A stretch of 64,000 nt of DNA from Acidobacteriota bacterium (GTDB lineage: Bacteria; Acidobacteriota; Thermoanaerobaculia; Gp7-AA8), in assembly GCA_016184115.1 (NCBI GenBank), contig JACPDH010000045.1, forward strand, positions 1 through 64,000. Reading direction: 5' to 3'. Shown in pieces: positions 58,624 to 64,000 of this stretch. The notes under the pieces were generated by a model. It was not told the origin of the DNA and did no database searches. It saw only the letters and a list, made by a program, of their open reading frames with translations. The translations under genes were made by a program, and so were the position numbers. Each line of letters starts with the position of its first letter. Position 1 is the stretch's first letter.

Positions 58624-60384
58624 ATGAGATTCGTTCGGCGAAGTCTCGTCGCGGCGTTGCTCGTCGTGGCGCTCGCGCATCGCGCATCGGCGGCGCGCGA
58701 GCCGATCGGCAACGTCATCCTCGCGATCGCGAACGAGCAGGGCGCCAACGAGGCCATCGCCGAATACCTCCATCTGCGGAAGACCGCGGTGCACCAGTAC
58801 GACTTCTCCGAGCCGCAGTTGAACGCCGTCGGCTACCGGCTGCTTCAAGATAAGAAGACCGATGAAGCGATCGCGATCTTCGAGCTCAACATCGCGATGT
58901 TCCCTCGATCCGCGAATGCGCGCGACAGTCTCGCCGAAGCCTACGCACGCGTCGGGAACACCGTCGCCGCGCGACGAGAGTACCAGCGCGCGCTCTCGAT
59001 GCTCGGCCGTAGCGACGCCGCGCCGTCGAATCAGAGCGCCGCATTCCTGAAGGCAAACATCCGCCGCCAGATCGAACGGCTCCGTCGCTACCCGATCTAT
59101 GAGTCGCTCACAGGCCTATACCGCGCCAGCGACGGGCGGGCGATCTCGATCTCCATTGCCGAACCGAACTTCGGAACGACCCCACCGACGCTCCGCCTTA
59201 CCGAGTGGCCATCGGGTCGCGTCCGGACGCTGCACGAGCGGAGTGAGTCGTCCTACGTCGCGGGTCCGTCACTCGACGACGCGTCGCCCGTGCAGCTTCG
59301 CGTCGACTTCCTTCCAGGTGACGATGGGCGCGCCGCCTTGCTCACGCTCGTCGAAGAGAATGCAACCGTCATCGCAATGCGCATTGCCATGCCACCGGTC
59401 GAGCGCGTCGTCTTCCGCAGCTCCGGTGCCGAGATCGAAGGCTCACTCTCGACACCCGGAAGCGGAGAGCGGCATCCAGCGATCGTGCTCGTGCATGGAT
59501 CGGGAAAAGCGACGCGCGACACGCCGGGATTCGGCGAGCTCGCGAACTTCCTCGTGCTCGAAGGCTTCACCGTCCTCCGTTACGACAAGCGCGGATACGG
59601 CGAGTCGACGACGGGCGAGACGAACTACCCGTTCCTCGACGACCTCGCACGCGACGCCGCGACTGCAGTTCGCTTCCTCCGGTCAAGAGCCGAAGCCGAT
59701 CCTCAGCGAGTCGGCCTTCTCGGCTTCAGCGAGGGAGCCTGGGTCGCCGGCATTGCCGCATCTCACATGCCACACGATGTCGCATTCCTCATTCTTCTCT
59801 CCGGCGGAGGCGTCTCACCATCTCAGCAGGAACGCTACCGCGTCCGCGCGGAGATGGAAGCAGCCGGCTTCAACGACGCGACGATCGCGGACGCGAGCCG
59901 ATACATGGACCTCAAGTTCCAGGTCGCGCGCACCGGCACCGACTGGAGTCGGTATGCCCGGCGTGCGCGTAGCATGCGTCGAAGCCCGTGGATGCGCTAC
60001 ACCGGCCGCTGGGGCACTCTCGAGTTCGCGAAAGTGGCATGGGCACAGGTGCTCGGTTACGAGCCCGCGACGCGCCTCTCTGCAATCGAAATGCCGGTGC
60101 TCGCGATCCTCGGGGAGCGCGACCTCCTCACGCCCGTCGACGACACCGCGTCGTCGCTCCGCTCCAGCTTCGTCGGGAAACGCGCGACGCTTCTCGACGT
60201 GGCGATCGTCCCACGAGCGAACCATCTCATGCTCGAATCCGACAGCGGCGCGATCCGCTTCTCGCAGAGCGAGCTACCACGACTCGAGCGCTACGCGCCT
60301 GGCTATTTCGAATCGTTGCGCGCGTGGTTAGGCCGATGGTGCGAGAGCGCCGGAAGTCGAGCAGGCGACACGGAGAGTCGCTGA
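58624..60384 (+). CDS. Secreted TPR plus alpha/beta-hydrolase protein
   Basis: The 586-residue protein has a signal peptide (VRRSLVAALLVVALAHRA), a short TPR segment (residues about 70-130), a beta domain (about 155-265) and a C-terminal alpha/beta hydrolase. The hydrolase shows IVLVHGSGKATRDT, the nucleophile GLLGFSEGAWVAG, LAILGERD and the catalytic His in RANHLML. It resembles secreted serine peptidase/esterase-like proteins. The substrate is unknown. Confidence 0.88.
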   Translation: MRFVRRSLVAALLVVALAHRASAAREPIGNVILAIANEQGANEAIAEYLHLRKTAVHQYDFSEPQLNAVGYRLLQDKKTDEAIAIFELNIAMFPRSANARDSLAEAYARVGNTVAARREYQRALSMLGRSDAAPSNQSAAFLKANIRRQIERLRRYPIYESLTGLYRASDGRAISISIAEPNFGTTPPTLRLTEWPSGRVRTLHERSESSYVAGPSLDDASPVQLRVDFLPGDDGRAALLTLVEENATVIAMRIAMPPVERVVFRSSGAEIEGSLSTPGSGERHPAIVLVHGSGKATRDTPGFGELANFLVLEGFTVLRYDKRGYGESTTGETNYPFLDDLARDAATAVRFLRSRAEADPQRVGLLGFSEGAWVAGIAASHMPHDVAFLILLSGGGVSPSQQERYRVRAEMEAAGFNDATIADASRYMDLKFQVARTGTDWSRYARRARSMRRSPWMRYTGRWGTLEFAKVAWAQVLGYEPATRLSAIEMPVLAILGERDLLTPVDDTASSLRSSFVGKRATLLDVAIVPRANHLMLESDSGAIRFSQSELPRLERYAPGYFESLRAWLGRWCESAGSRAGDTESR

Positions 60385-60421
60385 CGCTCCTCCGGGATCG
60401 CGCGCTCGAGCGCAGCATTCG

Positions 60422-60853
60422 CTACTGCGCCGTCGCAGCGCTCCGGTCGGCAGCCAGGCCGATCTCGTGGAATCCGGCCTGACGGCAATACTCGACGATC
60501 TTCACGGCGTCACCATAGCGCGCGTCGCGATCGACGCGAAGAACGACGGGGCGCTGGTTGTCCTTCGCAGCAGCAGCGGCGATCTCCTCGCCCGCTCGCT
60601 CTGCGCCGACGATCGCGCCGCCGGCGAAGATCGTGCCGTCGGCTTTTACCGAGATCGTCAGCAGCGGGTGCTCCTCGCCGACCTTATCCGCCGATGCCGC
60701 GCGCGGCAGGTTGAGTTGAACCTGCCCCACCATCAGCGGCGTCACGATCATGAAGATGATCAGCAGCACGAGACAGACGTCGACGAGCGGTGTGACGTTG
60801 ATCTCCGACTGAAGCTGGCTTCCTCCGCTGATGCTCCGTCGCGCGAGACGCAT
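60422..60853 (-). CDS. exbD: ExbD/TolR-family protein
   Basis: The N-terminal cytoplasmic tail leads into INVTPLVDVCLVLLIIFMIV, containing the conserved membrane Asp, and a periplasmic domain follows. ExbD/TolR proteins use proton flow with ExbB/TolQ to energise outer-membrane processes. I use the ATG at 60853 behind GGAGG; one at 60880 is in frame. No exbB, tolQ or tonB is in the window. It is the last gene after hemD. Confidence 0.92.
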   Translation of the reverse strand: MRLARRSISGGSQLQSEINVTPLVDVCLVLLIIFMIVTPLMVGQVQLNLPRAASADKVGEEHPLLTISVKADGTIFAGGAIVGAERAGEEIAAAAAKDNQRPVVLRVDRDARYGDAVKIVEYCRQAGFHEIGLAADRSAATAQ

Positions 60854-60916
60854 CGTGTGGCCCTCCGGAGAGTGAGACACCCGAGGGAGCCTGGACGAAA
60901 CTTCTGCGTTCGCACT

Positions 60917-61702
60917 TCAGCCTTTCATTCTTGCCAGCCGTTCCACCACCGCCGCCACCACTCCTTCCACCGTCGCCTCGTCCGCCTCGACGACGTTCGC
61001 GATACCAAACCTCGCCAGTGCCTTCGTGGTGACGGGGCCGATCGAGACGACAACGGCCTTCGACGCGACGCGAGCAACCTCTGCTGGAGACAAATGTGCG
61101 AGCGTCCCTTCGACCGTAGAGGGACTCGTGAAGGTGAGCGCGTCGATCGTTCCGGCGAGCAACGTCTCCCTCGCTCCAATGGCGAGGGAGACGGCCTTCC
61201 TCGTTTCGTAAGCCACCGCGACGTGGACCTCGCCCCCTCGCGCGCGCAGCTCGTCGACCAGCACCTCGCGACCCTCGAGTGCGCGAACGATCGCACTGCG
61301 AACGCCACGCTGGTCACCCTCGAGGAGAGGCAGCAGCGACGATGCCTGGAACGTGTCGGGAACGAGGTCGGGCTCCACGCCGTGGCGACGGAGCGCGTCG
61401 GCGGTCGCCCGTCCCACGGCGGCAACCTTCACTCCGCGAAGACTCGCTTCGACACGTAAAGCCGCCACGCGCGCGAACAGGGAGTCGACACCGTTCGTCG
61501 ACGTGAAGATGATCCGGTGGAAGGAGCCGGGCGCCGCGATGACGGCATCGAGCGACTCCCACGAAGGCGGCGGCACAATCTCGATCGCGGCATGATGCAC
61601 GACCTTCGCACCCAACTCCTCGAGGGTTCGCGTCAGCTCGGACGATTGCGCGCGCGCACGCGTCACGAGCACGACCCGGCCCGCGAGCGAACGCAGCGTC
61701 AT
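60917..61702 (-). CDS. hemD: Uroporphyrinogen-III synthase
   Basis: HemD closes and inverts the linear tetrapyrrole. The two-lobed fold is seen through VVLVTRARAQSSELTRTLEE, IIFTSTNGVDSLF, VAAVGRATADALR, LTFTSPSTVEG and VVSIGPVTTKAL. Its ATG at 61702 shares one base with the hemC stop (TGATG). HemD proteins are poorly conserved, but the context makes the assignment firm. The length is 261 residues. Confidence 0.93.
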   Translation of the reverse strand: MTLRSLAGRVVLVTRARAQSSELTRTLEELGAKVVHHAAIEIVPPPSWESLDAVIAAPGSFHRIIFTSTNGVDSLFARVAALRVEASLRGVKVAAVGRATADALRRHGVEPDLVPDTFQASSLLPLLEGDQRGVRSAIVRALEGREVLVDELRARGGEVHVAVAYETRKAVSLAIGARETLLAGTIDALTFTSPSTVEGTLAHLSPAEVARVASKAVVVSIGPVTTKALARFGIANVVEADEATVEGVVAAVVERLARMKG

Positions 61703-62628
61703 CACGCGGGGCCCGGGCCAGGCTCGATGAGCGCCAGCGCTCCCTTGTCGCACAGAGCCTTGTGGACGCGTGCGACGAGTGCTTCGGATTCCGCGACAGG
61801 GCCTTCGTCCATCGCGCGGATCGCCACGTCGCCCTTCAGGTTCGAGAGGAAGGCGTGACATCGAACCGCGTCACCGCGTAGCTCGGCGTGAACGGCGACT
61901 GGCGTGTAGCAGTCGAGGAGCGTACCGAAACGCTGTAACACACCGCGCTCGATCCGCGCCTGCGTCGCCGAAGGCTCGTGATTGATCTTCGAGAGCGCCT
62001 CACGCAGGTCGTCACGCGTCGCTAGGATCTCGATGCCGACGATCCCCTGTCCTGCTGCCGGAGTGATCTCCTCGAGCGGGAAGAGGCTCGTAACCTCTCC
62101 AGCGAGGCCTAACCGATTGAGCCCCGCGCTCGCGAGCAGGATTCCGTCGTACTGGCCGTCGCGGAGTTTGCCGAGGCGGGTATCGACGTTGCCGCGCAAC
62201 TCGAGCACCTCGACGTCGGAGCGAAGCTGGATGAGCTGCGTCCTCCGCCGCGGCGAGCCGGTGCCGACGCGGGCGCCCGACGGAAGCTCGCGAAGCGATT
62301 TCGACGAGCCTTGAATCCATGCGTCGCGCGGGTCGTTCCGCTCGAGGAAGGCGACGAGCTCGAATTGTCCGGGAATGATCGACGGTACATCCTTGAGACT
62401 GTGAACGGCGATGTCGACTTCGCCGCGATCGAGCGCTTCCTCGAGCTCCTTGATGAAGAGCCCTTTGCCACCGATCGTCGCGAGAGAAACGTCGGTGCGC
62501 TTGTCGCCGGTCGTCTTGAAAGTCACGATCTCTGACGCATGCCCGGCCGCGGCGAGAAGCCGTTGCACTTCGTTAGCCTGCCAGAGCGCGAGTTTGCTGC
62601 CTCGGGTACCGATCCTGATGGCGTTCAT
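61702..62628 (-). CDS. hemC: Hydroxymethylbilane synthase (porphobilinogen deaminase)
   Basis: MNAIRIGTRGSKLALWQAN, TTGDKRTDVSLATIGGKGLF, VHSLKDVPS, GTGSPRRRTQL and LRGNVDTRLGKL identify HemC. The dipyrromethane cofactor Cys lies in LLDCYTPVAVHAE. It polymerises four porphobilinogens. The start is the ATG at 62628, overlapping the hemA stop by four bases; the 308-residue length is normal. Confidence 0.97.
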   Translation of the reverse strand: MNAIRIGTRGSKLALWQANEVQRLLAAAGHASEIVTFKTTGDKRTDVSLATIGGKGLFIKELEEALDRGEVDIAVHSLKDVPSIIPGQFELVAFLERNDPRDAWIQGSSKSLRELPSGARVGTGSPRRRTQLIQLRSDVEVLELRGNVDTRLGKLRDGQYDGILLASAGLNRLGLAGEVTSLFPLEEITPAAGQGIVGIEILATRDDLREALSKINHEPSATQARIERGVLQRFGTLLDCYTPVAVHAELRGDAVRCHAFLSNLKGDVAIRAMDEGPVAESEALVARVHKALCDKGALALIEPGPGPA

Positions 62629-63887
62629 CGCAGTCCGAAGATCTTCCGAATCGTCTCGCGGATCGTTTCCCCTTCGTGCGGGGCCGACGCCGATTCGCGG
62701 AGGCGGATGATCGGGTAGTGGGCGACCTTGTTGATGATGCCGGTCGTGAGCGCCTCGATCGCCTGGCGCTGCTCGGCGGTAACGGGTCCCATCTTCCTCA
62801 GACACTTCTCGAGCTCGGCCTGACGGATCTCGTCGAGTCGTCTCTGCAATTCGACGATCGTCGGCACGGCATCCTGCGTCGCGAGCCGCTTGAGGAACCC
62901 GTCGACCTCCTTCTCGATGATCCGGTCGGCCTGCGCCGCTTTCTCGAGTCGCTTCGCCTTATTCGACTCGGCCACTTCCGAGAGGTCGTCGATGTTGTAG
63001 AGGTATGCGCCCTCGACGTCGCCAACTGCCGGGTCGATGTTGCGCGGCACGGAGAGGTCGATGAGAAAGATGTCGCCGCGCCGCCGCGCATTCATCGCGG
63101 CCCTCACTTGTTCCGCCGTGACGGTGTAGTTAGGCGCAGACGTCGAGACGATGACGATGTCGGCACCAGCGAGCTGCGCGCCAACGTTGTCGAACGACGC
63201 CGCCTCGCCGCCGAATCGTCCGGCCAGCTCCACCGCCTTCTCGAACGCACGGTTCGCAACGGTGATCGCCTCGAGGCCGTTTCCCTTCAGGTGCTCGGCC
63301 GTCAGCTCGCCCATTTCGCCAGCGCCGACGAGAAAGGCCCGCAACCCGCTCAGCTCGCCGAAGATCTTCTTTGCAAGCTCGACCGCGGCGAACGGAATCG
63401 ACACGGCATGCTCGCCGATGCCGGTCTCGGTGCGCACGCGCTTGGCGACGTGCAGCGTCTGTTCATAGAGGGCGTAAAGCGTCGAATCGAGCGTATCGAG
63501 GTTCTTCGCAATCTGGTAGGAGTCGCGGACCTGGCCTCCGATTTGCGGCTCGCCGATGATCATCGAATCGAGCCCCGAGGCGACGCGGAACATGTGCCGG
63601 ATCGCGTCGCGATGACGCAGGACGTAGAGGTGCTTCTCGATCTGCTCGGCCTCACGCTCGGCGCGCTCGGCCAGCAGTTCGACCACCGGCTCGATGACGT
63701 TCTCGGCTTCGGAGGACACGACGATCTCGACCCGGTTACAGGTGGAGATCACCGCGGAGCCTCGGATCCCTCCGTTCGACGCGAGTGGCCTCAGCACCTC
63801 GGCCTCACTCCCCTTTGCAATGCTGAGTCGCTCGCGAAGCTCGACCGGAGCCGTCCGGTGATTCACTCCGATGAGAGTCAGCGTCAT
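62625..63887 (-). CDS. hemA: Glutamyl-tRNA reductase
   Basis: LIGVNHRTAPVELRERL, the catalytic Cys in STCNRVEIVV, GLDSMIIGEPQI and the NADPH-binding FLVGAGEMGELTAEHL mark HemA, the first step of the C5 haem pathway. The start is the ATG at 63887 with GGAG upstream, giving 420 residues. It lies 22 bases after the stop of a ccsA-like gene and is coupled to hemC. Confidence 0.97.
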   Translation of the reverse strand: MTLTLIGVNHRTAPVELRERLSIAKGSEAEVLRPLASNGGIRGSAVISTCNRVEIVVSSEAENVIEPVVELLAERAEREAEQIEKHLYVLRHRDAIRHMFRVASGLDSMIIGEPQIGGQVRDSYQIAKNLDTLDSTLYALYEQTLHVAKRVRTETGIGEHAVSIPFAAVELAKKIFGELSGLRAFLVGAGEMGELTAEHLKGNGLEAITVANRAFEKAVELAGRFGGEAASFDNVGAQLAGADIVIVSTSAPNYTVTAEQVRAAMNARRRGDIFLIDLSVPRNIDPAVGDVEGAYLYNIDDLSEVAESNKAKRLEKAAQADRIIEKEVDGFLKRLATQDAVPTIVELQRRLDEIRQAELEKCLRKMGPVTAEQRQAIEALTTGIINKVAHYPIIRLRESASAPHEGETIRETIRKIFGLR

Positions 63888-63909
63888 GCTTCGATCTCCC
63901 GCTTCGTCG

Positions 63910-64000
63910 TCATCCGCGGCTGATGCCGAAGATCGACACGACGGTCGCAAGGAAGGCGACGAGCGCTACGCCCACCGTCTTCCTCGTTCTGAACGTTCCA
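63910..64000 (-). CDS. C-terminus of a CcsA/HemX-like cytochrome c assembly protein
   Basis: Only the last 29 or so codons are in the window, reading FRTRKTVGVALVAFLATVVS then IFGISRG and stop. A basic turn followed by a final hydrophobic helix is how CcsA/HemX-type haem-handling membrane proteins end, and such genes often precede hemA. The identification rests on little sequence. Confidence 0.5.
   Translation of the reverse strand, partial: GTFRTRKTVGVALVAFLATVVSIFGISRG

Overview
The window is high-GC bacterial chromosome with short gaps, many 4-base ATGA stop/start overlaps, and genes on both strands. VWFA-related secreted proteins of the type common in Acidobacteriota, an alpha-2-macroglobulin, paired M16 peptidases and many signal-peptide TPR/hydrolase proteins point to a Gram-negative, probably Acidobacteriota-like organism. 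That assignment is an inference from gene content; no rRNA is present to test it. No transposase, phage gene or CRISPR array was seen.

Layout. 1-4.9 kb (minus): two VWFA-related secreted proteins, a phosphopantetheinyl transferase, and an XRE regulator paired with a membrane protein behind a likely autoregulated promoter. 5.1-9.8 kb (plus): a housekeeping run rplU-rpmA-obgE-nadD-rsfS, an AAA+ enhancer-binding-type regulator, rlmH and a DksA-like zinc finger protein. 10-13.6 kb: a divergent DNA polymerase III delta subunit, an MFS carrier overlapping pxpA. 13.6-17.6 kb (minus): a membrane-anchored hypothetical, panD-panC-panB and a deoxynucleoside kinase. 17.7-21.5 kb (plus): a UbiA prenyltransferase and an M16 peptidase pair. 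22.3-27.7 kb (plus): a five-gene cluster of aconitase-family large and small subunits, an isocitrate-dehydrogenase-like enzyme, an HMG-CoA-lyase-like enzyme and a family III CoA-transferase, whose substrate I cannot assign. 27.8-32.1 kb (minus): a small conserved protein, argS, a histidine phosphatase, a DUF4177 protein and a glycerophosphodiesterase. 32.2-34.1 kb: a response regulator with a long Pro/Glu/Ala-rich repeat linker. 34.2-35.7 kb: cobalamin adenosyltransferase and a zinc phospholipase C/S1-P1-type protein. 36 kb: tRNA-Pro(CGG). 36.4-42.3 kb: a 1973-residue alpha-2-macroglobulin. 42.6-47.5 kb: hemH, then hemE-hemN-hemY. 47.6-56.4 kb: assorted metabolic, envelope and transport genes. 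56.6-58.5 kb: a Spy-like protein and an ECF sigma/anti-sigma/CpxP-like module. 58.6-60.4 kb: a TPR-hydrolase. 60.4-64 kb (minus): a ccsA-like fragment-hemA-hemC-hemD-exbD. Two separate haem clusters therefore cover every step from glutamyl-tRNA to haem except glutamate-1-semialdehyde aminotransferase (hemL) and hemB.

Two patterns cut across the genes. First, at least thirteen intergenic elements with different sequences share one architecture: tandem 7-base units, a spacer, then the same kind of 7-base units inverted. Second, the heptamer GTTAGGC/GCCTAAC occurs 26 times by my count, and in coding regions it is nearly always read as the unusual codon pairs TTA-GGC (Leu-Gly) or CCT-AAC (Pro-Asn). 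These two patterns and the 22-28 kb metabolic cluster are the best candidates for undescribed biology here.
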